The translations under genes and the position numbers were made by a program. From Larkinella humicola (GTDB lineage: Bacteria; Bacteroidota; Bacteroidia; Cytophagales; Spirosomataceae), in assembly GCF_008727875.1 (NCBI RefSeq), contig NZ_VTWS01000004.1, positions 248,001 through 312,000 on the forward strand: 64,000 nt of DNA. The letters run 5' to 3'. The notes under the pieces were generated by a model. It did not search any database. It was given only the letters and a program-made list of their open reading frames with translations, and was not told the DNA's origin. Below are positions 34,723 to 42,694 of this stretch, piece by piece. Each line of letters begins with the position of its first letter. Position 1 is the first letter of the stretch.

Positions 34723-36186
34723 TTAACCATTTCTTAAAAAATCAATCAACAACCGAATCCCAAAACCGGTTGCGTTCTTCTGCGTTCCAAATTCCGTGTC
34801 GGTGAACGCCATGCCGGCGATGTCGAGGTGCGCCCAGGCGGGGTGCGATTCGGTGAAGACTTCCAGAAATTTGGCGGCACTGATGGCACCGGCCAGCGGT
34901 TTTCCACTGAAGTTTTTCAGGTCGGCCACATCCGACTGAATGTCCTCCTTGTACACATCCCAGAGTGGCAGCGGCCACAACCGTTCGCCGGTTTGGGTTG
35001 CGGATTTCAGGAGCTGGCTGGTCAGATCGTCGTTGTTGCTGAACAAACCGGCGGCATGATACCCCAGTGTGCCGATCACACTGCCGGTTAGGGTGGCGAG
35101 GTCGATCAGGACGTCGGGTTGGAAATTTCGGACCATATAGCCCAAGCCGTCGGCCAGAATGATGCGGCCTTCCGCGTCGGTGTCGATCACTTCAATGGTT
35201 TTGCCGAGGTAGGAGCCGATGACATCGCCGGGTTTGGTGGCGTGGCCGTCGACCATGTTTTCCGTTGCCGGAATAATGCCAATCAGGTGAACCGGTAACC
35301 GGAGTTTAGCGGCCACTTCCATCGTTCCCAAAACCGCTGCCGCTCCGCCCATGTCGCTCTTCATCAGGTGCATCCCGGTCGACGGTTTGATGGAAATACC
35401 GCCCGTATCGAACGTAACACCTTTGCCCACCAGTCCCACTTTTTTAGCGTCCGGTAGATTGTCGGGTTTGTATTCCGCGATAATAAAAACCGGTGGATGT
35501 TCGCTGCCTTTGTTGACGCTCAACAGAGCCAAAAGTCCCTGTCGTTCGATTTCGGCTTTGTCGAAAACCGTCACCGAATAACCGTGTTGCTGGCCGGAAG
35601 CAATGGCCCAGTCGGCCAGGACTTGCGGAATTTTGTAGTTGGACGGCGAATTCATCAGATCCAGCATCTGCCGGTGCGTGGCCGCGATGGCTTCCGCGCG
35701 GTGAAGAACTTCTTCGGCGATACCCTGCTGTTGATCAGTGATATAGATTTCCAGAACTCCTTCTTCCGAATAAAACTCAGTGGTTTTGGGTTTAGCCGTG
35801 CTGTGCAGTTTCAGGTCATAACCACCCCAGCGAATGCCCAGCACCACGCTTTCGATCACGTCGGCATCAAAACCGCTCAGATCGACGCCGACGGTTGGGG
35901 TCAGCCGGTCTTTCTGGCGGAAAAACAGATCTCGAAACGCCCGCAGCCAGATCATGGCAGTGAGTTCTTTTCCCAAGCCCAGCAGATACGTTTTTCGTCC
36001 TTCGGATTGATAGAGCGGAAGAATTTCCCGGAAATCGGCTTTGAAATCGTGCTGCAAAGCCGCCGGTGTCAGGTTAAACCGGTCGGCCAGGGCATTCAGC
36101 ACTTCCGGCAAGTCATCGGTTTGCTGAATCGGCAGAATGAGCGTGTCGGCAGACAGCGGCTGGGTGGTCGTGAGTTGGATTTGCAT
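34723..36186 (-). CDS. pepA: Leucyl aminopeptidase, M17 family
   Basis: 487 residues. N-terminal macro-like domain to about residue 170, then the di-zinc catalytic domain with KGVTFDTGGISIKPS (Lys and Asp ligands), MKSDMGGAAAV and the signature DTDAEGRIILADGL (the family usually has NTDAEGR). It removes N-terminal residues from peptides in the cytoplasm as a hexamer. A perfect TACCTTTG promoter element lies upstream. Confidence 0.92.
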   Translation of the reverse strand: MQIQLTTTQPLSADTLILPIQQTDDLPEVLNALADRFNLTPAALQHDFKADFREILPLYQSEGRKTYLLGLGKELTAMIWLRAFRDLFFRQKDRLTPTVGVDLSGFDADVIESVVLGIRWGGYDLKLHSTAKPKTTEFYSEEGVLEIYITDQQQGIAEEVLHRAEAIAATHRQMLDLMNSPSNYKIPQVLADWAIASGQQHGYSVTVFDKAEIERQGLLALLSVNKGSEHPPVFIIAEYKPDNLPDAKKVGLVGKGVTFDTGGISIKPSTGMHLMKSDMGGAAAVLGTMEVAAKLRLPVHLIGIIPATENMVDGHATKPGDVIGSYLGKTIEVIDTDAEGRIILADGLGYMVRNFQPDVLIDLATLTGSVIGTLGYHAAGLFSNNDDLTSQLLKSATQTGERLWPLPLWDVYKEDIQSDVADLKNFSGKPLAGAISAAKFLEVFTESHPAWAHLDIAGMAFTDTEFGTQKNATGFGIRLLIDFLRNG

Positions 36187-36204
36187 CGGAAAATAAGGTT
36201 ACAG

Positions 36205-36212
36205 CAAAGGTA
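36205..36212 (-). promoter_or_regulatory. TAnnTTTG -7 element for the M17 aminopeptidase
   Basis: TACCTTTG on the minus strand, 19 bases before the pepA ATG and just after the stop of the upstream esterase gene. A -33 box is not evident. Confidence 0.4.
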
Positions 36213-36216
36213 ACGA

Positions 36217-37275
36217 TCAAAAAAACAACCATTCTACGGCCTGCGGAAATTCCCGGCCCCAGCGGCTTTCGGTGTGTTTTCCGTTCGGATCGACGGATAA
36301 GTGCATTTTCAGATTTGGGTGGCTCTTGGGCCGCAGCAGGGATTCCTGCAACCGCTGCAGGGCCGGAATCATGTAGGCCGACTCCTTTTTCCCGCCGTAC
36401 AAATACACTTTCGTCGGTTCGGGATGGTAAAACCGCATCGCATCGGCGTACACGTTGGGAGCCGCCCAGAGCGAAGGCGAGAAAACCAGCAGCTTTCCGA
36501 AGGTCGACGGATGCCATAAACCGGCGTAAACGGTAATTAAACCGCCCATCGAACTGCCGCCCATACCGGTGTGAGTTCGGTCGGGCAAGGTACGATACCG
36601 GGCGTCGATGTGCGGTTTTAGCGTGTAAACGATAAAGTCGAGGTAATGATGTCCTTTTCCATCGGCGAGCCGGGTGTTGTAGGGCAGAAATTCCGCAACA
36701 CGTTCACTGTCACCGTGGTCGATGGCAACAATGATGATTTGGTGGTGATGCCGGTGCGCCAGAATCGCCAGTTTCTGGTCGATGGTCCAGTTGCCAAACG
36801 ATGAACCTTCGCCAAACAGATTTTGCGCGTCGTTCAAATACAAAACCGGGTAGTGGGCGCTGGAAGCGTCATAGTCGTGGGGTAACAGCACCCGAATCCG
36901 GCGCGTCGTATTGAGTTGTGGCGCGTCAAAGGCATCGCTGACCAAGCTGATTTTGGGCAGAAAAGCCGGATTGAACGGCAAGCCATGCCACCGCCAGTGC
37001 AGAACCACATCCCGGCGGGTGCCAATCTGGCGACGGGAAACCCGGTTCGGAACGCCTTCGCCAGCCGCGCTCAGCTCGACCGAATCCCAGCTTCCGCGCG
37101 TGTATTTGTATTCCAGCGGAGCAAAACCGGCTGGCAGTTCAATACCATACTTCCCCGGCCCGGTTTTCTGTAGCTGAAACCGCTCCACATCCGGATACCA
37201 CTGGCAAAATGGGCCAGAAATAAATACGGGTCGGTCGTCGTCGGGGGTGGTGAGTTCGAAGCGGATGGAAGCCAT
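36217..37275 (-). CDS. Esterase-family alpha/beta hydrolase with N-terminal beta-sandwich
   Basis: 352 residues. Residues 1-95 look like an early-set/CBM48-type sandwich (PVFISGPFCQWYPD, YKYTRGSW), followed by an esterase D/Fes-like hydrolase. The nucleophile is Ser242 in GGSSMGG; His is probably in the KHTESRWGREFP end. Enzymes with this layout hydrolyse siderophore esters, feruloyl or acetyl esters. No signal peptide is seen, so an intracellular role such as enterobactin-type Fes activity is conceivable, but there is no siderophore locus here. Confidence 0.78.
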   Translation of the reverse strand: MASIRFELTTPDDDRPVFISGPFCQWYPDVERFQLQKTGPGKYGIELPAGFAPLEYKYTRGSWDSVELSAAGEGVPNRVSRRQIGTRRDVVLHWRWHGLPFNPAFLPKISLVSDAFDAPQLNTTRRIRVLLPHDYDASSAHYPVLYLNDAQNLFGEGSSFGNWTIDQKLAILAHRHHHQIIIVAIDHGDSERVAEFLPYNTRLADGKGHHYLDFIVYTLKPHIDARYRTLPDRTHTGMGGSSMGGLITVYAGLWHPSTFGKLLVFSPSLWAAPNVYADAMRFYHPEPTKVYLYGGKKESAYMIPALQRLQESLLRPKSHPNLKMHLSVDPNGKHTESRWGREFPQAVEWLFF

Positions 37276-37439
37276 ACAGGGTCGATCGGATCAAGGTCTT
37301 TACGGCCTGCCGTTGTAAAGGTTGGGGTAAATCTCTATTATTGTTCACAAAATGAGACAATAAAAGATTCGCTTATTCCTAAGTCGTGTGCTTTGGATGG
37401 ATGCTTTGCAAGTTCTCATTTTATACGAAACAAAAGACT

Positions 37440-39074
37440 ATGAAAACCTTTTTAATCCTGACGGTATTGACGATTCAGGTAGCCGAGATGGCAAATGCGC
37501 AATTGAACAAGACGACCCCGCAAGCCAAAACCGCCAATGGCGTGGTCGAGGGCGTTACTGAGCCTACGGGAATCCGGGCTTTTAAAGGCATTCCGTTTGC
37601 CCAGCCGCCCGTTGGTGAGCTACGCTGGAAAGAACCGCAGCCCGTTAAAAACTGGCAGGGCGTCCGGAAAACCACTCAGTTTGGACCCCGGGCCATGCAA
37701 CGCGCGGTTTTTGGCGACATGGGATTCCGGTCGAATGGCATGAGTGAAGATTGCCTGTACCTGAACGTGTGGACACCCGCGAAGTCGGACAAGGAGAAAC
37801 TGCCGGTTCTGGTGTATTTCTACGGGGGCGGTTTTATCGCGGGTGACGGCTCCGAAGGCCGTTACGACGGCGAGAGCATGGCAGCCAAGGGCATGGTGGC
37901 CCTCACGGTCAACTACCGGCTCGATGTGTTTGGCTTCATGGCGCATCCCGAGTTGACGAAGGAGTCGGCCCATCAGTCGTCCGGGAATTATGCGTATCTG
38001 GACATGGCTGCGGCTTTGCGCTGGGTGCAGCAAAACATTGCGGCTTTTGGCGGTGATCCCAAGCGGGTGACCATTGCCGGAGAGTCGGCGGGGTCGATTG
38101 CGGTGAGCGGCCTGATGGCGTCGCCCTTGTCGAAAGGCCTGATTGCCGGAGCCATTGGCGAAAGCGGTTCGTTGCTGGGCGGGTTGCCGCCCGTTCCGCT
38201 GGCGAAAGGCGAAGAAGCCGGAGCGGCTTTTGCGAAGGGCGTAGGTGCCGGTTCCTTAGCGGAGTTACGGGCCATGCCAGCGGAAAAACTGCTCGAAGCT
38301 ACGGGCAAACCCGGCACCCCCCGGTTTAGCGCGACGGTGGACGGATATTTCTTCCCGAAACCGCCAATGGAAATTTTTGCCGCTGGCGAGCAGGCGCAGG
38401 TGCCGTTGCTGGCGGGCTGGAATTCGGAAGAAATGAACGCCCGGGCGGTGTTGGGACAGGAAAAACCGACGCCCGAAGGCTATGCCAATGCCGTGAAACG
38501 ACTCTACAACGACCGCGCCGAGGAGGTGTTGAAACTGTATCCCGGTTCGACGGAAGAAGAAGTGTTGGAATCGGCGACGGCGCTGGCGGGTGACCGTTTT
38601 CTGGCCTACAGCACCTGGAAATGGGCGGATTTGCAGAGCAAAACGGGCGGTGGTAAACCGGTCTACCGCTATTACTACTCGCGTCCGCGCCCGGCGATGG
38701 TGCCCGAAATGGGGAATGCCGCTCCCGGTCTGGCGGGTGGCGTGGTAAAATCAACGGATGCTAATGCTGTAAAAGTACCGCCCGCGCGGGGGGCCGTCCA
38801 CTCGGCCGAGATCGAGTATGCGATGGGGAACCTGCCAAAAAACAAGGTTTACGCCTGGACACCCGATGATTACAAAGTGTCCGAGGTGATGCAGAAGTAT
38901 TTCGCCAACTTCGTCAAAACCGGGAATCCGAACGGTTCCGGGTTGCCCAACTGGCCCGCCATCAACAGCGGCAACAGCATTCAGTTTATGCAAATCGACG
39001 TGAACACCCGCCTGGAGACGGAGAAAAACCGGGCGCGGTATCTGTTTCTCGATCCGTATTACACGAAGCAGTAG
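37440..39074 (+). CDS. Type B carboxylesterase
   Basis: 544 residues with a signal peptide (MKTFLILTVLTIQVAEMANA). Carboxylesterase/cholinesterase fold: FKGIPFAQPPVGELRWKEPQ near the N-terminus, EDCLYLNVWTP, the oxyanion loop YFYGGGFIAGDG and the nucleophile Ser216 in GESAG. It should hydrolyse esters outside the cytoplasm. The ATG at 37440 starts the signal peptide; 18 upstream codons are excluded. Followed by a terminator. Confidence 0.9.
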   Translation: MKTFLILTVLTIQVAEMANAQLNKTTPQAKTANGVVEGVTEPTGIRAFKGIPFAQPPVGELRWKEPQPVKNWQGVRKTTQFGPRAMQRAVFGDMGFRSNGMSEDCLYLNVWTPAKSDKEKLPVLVYFYGGGFIAGDGSEGRYDGESMAAKGMVALTVNYRLDVFGFMAHPELTKESAHQSSGNYAYLDMAAALRWVQQNIAAFGGDPKRVTIAGESAGSIAVSGLMASPLSKGLIAGAIGESGSLLGGLPPVPLAKGEEAGAAFAKGVGAGSLAELRAMPAEKLLEATGKPGTPRFSATVDGYFFPKPPMEIFAAGEQAQVPLLAGWNSEEMNARAVLGQEKPTPEGYANAVKRLYNDRAEEVLKLYPGSTEEEVLESATALAGDRFLAYSTWKWADLQSKTGGGKPVYRYYYSRPRPAMVPEMGNAAPGLAGGVVKSTDANAVKVPPARGAVHSAEIEYAMGNLPKNKVYAWTPDDYKVSEVMQKYFANFVKTGNPNGSGLPNWPAINSGNSIQFMQIDVNTRLETEKNRARYLFLDPYYTKQ

Positions 39075-39099
39075 GTTTCGGAATTGGTATTGGGTGAAA

Positions 39100-39138
39100 G
39101 CGGGGGCGGTTCTTTGGGAACTGGCCCCTGTTTTTTTT
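39100..39138 (+). terminator. Intrinsic terminator after the carboxylesterase
   Basis: Imperfect GC-rich hairpin (GGGGGC ... GCCCCT, 39102-39129) followed by eight T. Confidence 0.65.
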
Positions 39139-39160
39139 AGGAAAGGTGAGGGGAGTTTAG

Positions 39161-39193
39161 AAACCTGCAAGTTCTTCAAGACCTTACAGGTTT
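39161..39193. repeat. Small hairpin, AAACCTGnAAG family
   Basis: AAACCTGCAAG (39161-39171) pairs with CTTACAGGTTT (39183-39193) with one mismatch. Similar palindromes are common between genes in this phylum. It precedes the HNH gene by about 38 bases. Confidence 0.5.
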
Positions 39194-39230
39194 TGGGTTT
39201 TTCGCGCTAAGCTCTATAAATTGTAAGTTT

Positions 39231-40184
39231 ATGATTCCTGAACCATCTATTCTTAGAAAATACATTCGCGCCTTTCAGAAGTTGAAGCAAGGCGGAACAC
39301 GGTATGGCAAAGCGCCACACAAGCCGGTTTTTCTGTTGACTATAATCGAACTCATTGAAAAACGACTTATCACCGAAAACCGTCTGCTTATCACGCCTGA
39401 ACTCGTTGCGACATTCAAGGAAAACTTTGCTCTGTTGGTTAAAACCGCCCATAAAGATGACTTTACACAACCATTTTATTACCTCCAAAGTGAAGGTTTC
39501 TGGTTTTTAAAAGCAAAACCGGGTTTTCAGATTGACACGTATATCCGTAGTGTTCAAACCTTAAGTGACCGATTGGAGTATGCTTTTCTGGCCGATGATT
39601 TATTTAATCTGCTAATCAGTGATGCTCATTTCCAACTTAAGCAACTACTTCTCGACACTTATTTTGGCGAAACTAAACAGGCATTTCTCCAAATCAAAAA
39701 CTACGGGCGGAGCTACTTGCAGGATTTGGAATCGGATCTGCTAAATGAAAAAGAAGCCACTTACCCGGTTTTGCAGCCAGTTGAGGACGAAGAAACGCGT
39801 TTCGTCCGGGGTGGCTTGTTTAAAAGATTAATACCAAAAGTATATGATTTCACCTGCGCTATTTCAGGAATGAAAGTAATTGCTGTAGACGGATCTTCGC
39901 TGGTGGAAGCCTGTCATATTGTACCGATCAGTATTTCCGGTGATGATAAAGTTACGAATGGGATTGCCCTTTGCCCGAATTTACATACGGCTTTTGACAG
40001 GGGGATGATTAGTGTGGACGACCGGTTGCGGGTAGTAATTTCGCCGTTAATAGCGGAGAATTCACAAAGCCCCTATAACCTGCGGCAGTTCCACGGAAAA
40101 CCGTTGCAGTTACCCATTGGGGAAGTTCATTACCCGAAAACGGAGCATTTCGGGTGGCATTTGAGGGAACGCTTTAGGCGATAA
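39231..40184 (+). CDS. HNH endonuclease, possibly with a sulfur-binding-type N-terminal domain
   Basis: 317 residues. The C-terminal third is a clear HNH_2-type nuclease: CAISGMKV, LVEACHIVPIS with His229, then NGIALCPNLHTAFDRGMIS. The N-terminal 150 residues start ILRKYIRAFQKLKQGG and contain APHKPVFLLTIIELI (about 28-42). A KAPHKP-LLLL stretch of this type is what I remember from the sulfur-binding domains of type IV enzymes that cut phosphorothioated DNA (ScoMcrA/SprMcrA), but this is recall, not a search result. The convergent ORF beginning like a cysteine desulfurase is suggestive of a Dnd-type neighbourhood. Base composition is more AT-rich than in the flanking genes, which suggests transfer. 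Confidence 0.8.
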   Translation: MIPEPSILRKYIRAFQKLKQGGTRYGKAPHKPVFLLTIIELIEKRLITENRLLITPELVATFKENFALLVKTAHKDDFTQPFYYLQSEGFWFLKAKPGFQIDTYIRSVQTLSDRLEYAFLADDLFNLLISDAHFQLKQLLLDTYFGETKQAFLQIKNYGRSYLQDLESDLLNEKEATYPVLQPVEDEETRFVRGGLFKRLIPKVYDFTCAISGMKVIAVDGSSLVEACHIVPISISGDDKVTNGIALCPNLHTAFDRGMISVDDRLRVVISPLIAENSQSPYNLRQFHGKPLQLPIGEVHYPKTEHFGWHLRERFRR

Positions 40185-40385
40185 CCAATCAAATAACCCG
40201 AGCTGTCCGTCCTTTTTTGAGACGTATTTAAAAGCATCCTCCCGGGCATACTGTAAACCTCCAAATTTGTCAATTTTTCGCTGGATTGTTTGAACAGTGT
40301 AGGGCATGTCTTCCATGAGGTGGTCGAGAATTGCAGAACGTTTAGGGTCAATCCGCGTGGTGGCGTTGTTGTCGAGGTAAATCAT
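40110..40385 (-). pseudogene. Remnant ORF with a cysteine-desulfurase-like N-terminus
   Basis: 91 codons. The first 14 residues, MIYLDNNATTRIDP, are the classic opening of class V cysteine desulfurases (NifS/IscS/DndA), and a TAGATTTG promoter element sits directly upstream. After that the similarity stops: the rest (KRSAILDHLMEDMPY, FGGLQYAREDAFKYV) is not recognised, and the last 25 codons run antisense into the HNH gene. The PLP lysine and active cysteine are absent, so it cannot be an enzyme. Most likely a deletion joined the desulfurase start to other sequence; a genuine small protein is the alternative. Confidence 0.5.
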
Positions 40386-40392
40386 AGCAAGA

Positions 40393-40400
40393 CAAATCTA
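40393..40400 (-). promoter_or_regulatory. TAnnTTTG -7 element of the desulfurase-like remnant
   Basis: TAGATTTG on the minus strand ends seven bases before the ATG, implying an almost leaderless message. No -33 box was found. Confidence 0.35.
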
Positions 40401-40448
40401 TCGACAAGCCGGGACTGTTGTGCCGCTTTTTTGCGCCGTCAGGCGCTG

Positions 40449-40599
40449 AACAGCGTAGCGTCGGTAGCCGATTCGGTTATTCCCCGCCCTCCCCGTGTGC
40501 CGTATGGCACACAACCGGCTGTTTAATGGGAATCGTTGCGTGCCATACGGCACGCGGGAGCGTTGGGGAAATCGTCGTTGCTACCAACGCTGCGCTGTT
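40449..40599. repeat. REPIN-like inverted palindrome doublet
   Basis: Outer arms 40449-40467 and 40581-40599 match in inverted orientation at 17 of 19 positions, and complementarity continues inward. Each half contains a palindrome: GTGTGCCGTATGGCACAC at 40495-40512 and GCGTGCCATACGGCACGC at 40538-40555. This is the layout of a REPIN, two REP palindromes in inverted order with a short spacer. It lies just beyond the broken IS200-like transposase, the partner such elements depend on. Confidence 0.7.
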
Positions 40600-40600
40600 A

Positions 40601-40615
40601 TGTCCCTTCGGGACA
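40601..40615. repeat. Short palindrome TGTCCCTTCGGGACA
   Basis: Six-base arms with a TTCG tetraloop. A cousin, ATCCCTACGGGAT, lies at 40853-40865 on the other side of the transposase remnant, so the two bracket it. Confidence 0.6.
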
Positions 40616-40663
40616 AATGGAACCGCTATTTTGTGAGAATTACAACAACGACAGGATGGAACC

Positions 40664-40828
40664 TCATTCCAACGGGCCGTTGATGGCGAGGAGTTTGTGC
40701 GTATGGTTGTGGATGATGCCCGTCATGTAATTGTACAGTTTGTATTTCCACGATGGCGAAATGACGGCGGTTCGGTGTTTCACCGCAAAGACCAAATGCA
40801 GGTGAATTTGGGTGTAGGTGTTTGGCAT
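40664..40828 (-). pseudogene. IS200-like (Y1/REP-associated) transposase, truncated N-terminus
   Basis: 54 residues in a clean frame: MPNTYTQIHLHLVFAVKHR at the start and YNYMTGIIHNHTHKLLAING near the end. This is the first third of the IS200/IS605-like transposases of Bacteroidota (normally about 150 residues), which would continue with MPDHVH, the HUH metal motif. Here the frame stops after INGPLE, exactly before the catalytic motif, and the tyrosine is missing too, so it is inactive. Flanking palindromes support a REP-associated element. Confidence 0.8.
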
Positions 40829-40884
40829 GGTGGTGGAGGTTATTAGTGTTGTATCCCTACGGGATGATCAAATGATTGGGATAA

Positions 40885-40956
40885 TTTTAAATGCTTGAGC
40901 AAGCATTTAAAATACTAAAAAGAATGGGTGATAAGCTAACTCTTAGCTTATCACCC
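40885..40956 (-). terminator. Double hairpin after the GMC dehydrogenase gene
   Basis: Perfect 14-base arms GGGTGATAAGCTAA/TTAGCTTATCACCC (40926-40939, 40943-40956) lie seven bases past the GMC stop, followed on the minus strand by a CTTTTT run, a good terminator. Beyond it is a near-perfect palindrome with 13-base arms, TTTTAAATGCTTG/CAAGCATTTAAAA (40885-40912). Confidence 0.75.
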
Positions 40957-40962
40957 GTCTTC

Positions 40963-42681
40963 CTACAAATTCCCCTTTTTCAGCTCACTCACCGCGTGAT
41001 TGGCCGCCCGCGCCGTGATGGCCATGAAGGTCAGCGACGGGTTTTGGGTGGAGGTGGACGTCATGCAGGCGCCGTCAGTGACGAAGACGTTTTTGCAGGT
41101 GTGAAACTGGTTCCACTTGTTGAGCAGCGACGTTTTTGGGTCTTTGCCCATCCGCACACCGCCCATTTCGTGGATGTCGAGGCCGGGGGCTTTGTCGGGT
41201 TTGTCGTGGGTCTGGATGTTAGTGAAACCGGCCAGCGTCAGCATTTCTGACATTTGCTCGTGGAAATCCCGGATCATCTTTTCGTCGTTATCGTCATAGC
41301 CCACCGACACCCGCAGTTGCGGAATGCCCCAGGCGTCTTTCAACTCCGAATCCAGGGCCACAAAACTCTCTTCTTTGGGAATGGTCTCGCCCATCATGTG
41401 CGAGCCGACGCGCCAGTTGCCGTATTTCCGGTTGAACAGACCTGCCTTCAGTTCTTCACCAATACCCGCCGTATCGTTGCTGGTGACGCGGCTGCCGCTG
41501 AAACCGGCGGCATAGCCCCGCAGAAAGTCAGTTTCCTGCTTGAAGACGTTGCGGAAACGCGGAATGTAGCTGCCGTTGGGCCGGATACCGTCGGTGGTTT
41601 TGTCGAGCAAGCCTTCGTATTCGGCTGAAATGGTTGTTCGGAAATTGTGGAAAGCCATGTATTTGCCCAGCAAACCGTTGTCATTCCCCAGACCGTTCGG
41701 AAACCGGCTGGATTTGGAATTCAACAGAATCAGGTTGGAGTTTAGACAAGCCGCGTTGACGAAGATGATTTTGGCAAAATATTCCGTCTCCTGCTTGGTG
41801 TTGGCATCGATCACGCGTACGCCCGTCGCCTTGTTCTTTTTGCCGTCAACCAGAATCGAATGCACCACAGAATCGGGCCGGAGCGTCATTTTACCGGTTT
41901 TGGCGGCCCAGGGCAGCGTCGACGAGTTGCTGCTGAAATACCCGCCAAACGGACAGCCCCGCTGGCACAGGTTCCGGTTCTGGCACTGTCCGCGTCCCTG
42001 CTTCAGGTGAATTTCCTTGGGTTGGGTCAGGTGCGCACAGCGGCCGATGATGATGGGTCGCGCGCCTTTGTAATGCGTCGCCATCTGGTCGGTGAAGTGT
42101 TTTTCCACACACGACTGCTCGTGGGGAGGGAGGAATTCGCCGTCCGGCAATTGCGCCAGACCGTCTTTGTTGCCGGCCACCCCGATAAACCGCTCCACGT
42201 GGCTGTACCAGGGCGCGATGTCGGCATAGCTGATGGGCCATTCCACCGCAAAACCGTCGCGGGCGGGACCTTCGAAATCATACTGCGACCAGCGTTGGGT
42301 GCCGCGCGCCCACATCAGCGACTTCCCGCCGACCTGGTAGCCCCGAATCCAGTCGAACGGTTTTTCCTGAACGTACGGATGTTCGGCGTCTTTGACGAAA
42401 AAATGGGCCGCGTCTTCGTTGAAGGCGTAGCAGCGGCTGGCAATCGGATTGGCATCTTTCAGCGCCTTCGGAATCTGGCCCGCGTGTTCAAATTCCCAGG
42501 GATTCATCATCGTCGTGGGGTAGTCGGTCACGTGTTTGACGTCGCGGCCGCGTTCCAGCACCAGCGTGCGAAGGCCTTTGTCGCACAGTTCTTTAGCTGC
42601 CCAGCCGCCACTGATGCCGGAGCCGATGACGATGGCATCGTAGGTGCGGTCTTTTACCGAATCGATATTGAAGTATGACAT
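40963..42681 (-). CDS. GMC-family oxidoreductase (gluconate 2-dehydrogenase-like large subunit)
   Basis: 572 residues. FAD-binding N-terminus YDAIVIGSGISGGWAAKEL with LVLERG, GMC substrate segment WARGTQRWSQYDFEG, a CxxxC-type region CQNRNLCQRGCPFGG and the C-terminal HEMGGVRMG and NPSLTFMAITARAA with the catalytic His/Asn area. It should oxidise a sugar or polyol. It has no signal peptide itself; the preceding gene encodes a Tat-type small subunit, so export as a complex is likely. No cytochrome c subunit gene is adjacent, so the electron acceptor is unclear. Confidence 0.88.
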   Translation of the reverse strand: MSYFNIDSVKDRTYDAIVIGSGISGGWAAKELCDKGLRTLVLERGRDVKHVTDYPTTMMNPWEFEHAGQIPKALKDANPIASRCYAFNEDAAHFFVKDAEHPYVQEKPFDWIRGYQVGGKSLMWARGTQRWSQYDFEGPARDGFAVEWPISYADIAPWYSHVERFIGVAGNKDGLAQLPDGEFLPPHEQSCVEKHFTDQMATHYKGARPIIIGRCAHLTQPKEIHLKQGRGQCQNRNLCQRGCPFGGYFSSNSSTLPWAAKTGKMTLRPDSVVHSILVDGKKNKATGVRVIDANTKQETEYFAKIIFVNAACLNSNLILLNSKSSRFPNGLGNDNGLLGKYMAFHNFRTTISAEYEGLLDKTTDGIRPNGSYIPRFRNVFKQETDFLRGYAAGFSGSRVTSNDTAGIGEELKAGLFNRKYGNWRVGSHMMGETIPKEESFVALDSELKDAWGIPQLRVSVGYDDNDEKMIRDFHEQMSEMLTLAGFTNIQTHDKPDKAPGLDIHEMGGVRMGKDPKTSLLNKWNQFHTCKNVFVTDGACMTSTSTQNPSLTFMAITARAANHAVSELKKGNL

Positions 42682-42694
42682 AGGAGAGGAAGGG

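Noticed and set aside
40290-40730. Several 60-80-codon open frames on the plus strand in the REPIN region
   Set aside because: They overlap palindromes and the transposase remnant, overlap each other in different frames, and show no motif.
40664-40828. Functional IS200-like insertion sequence
   Set aside because: The frame stops before the HUH motif and catalytic tyrosine, and no continuation was found in another frame nearby.
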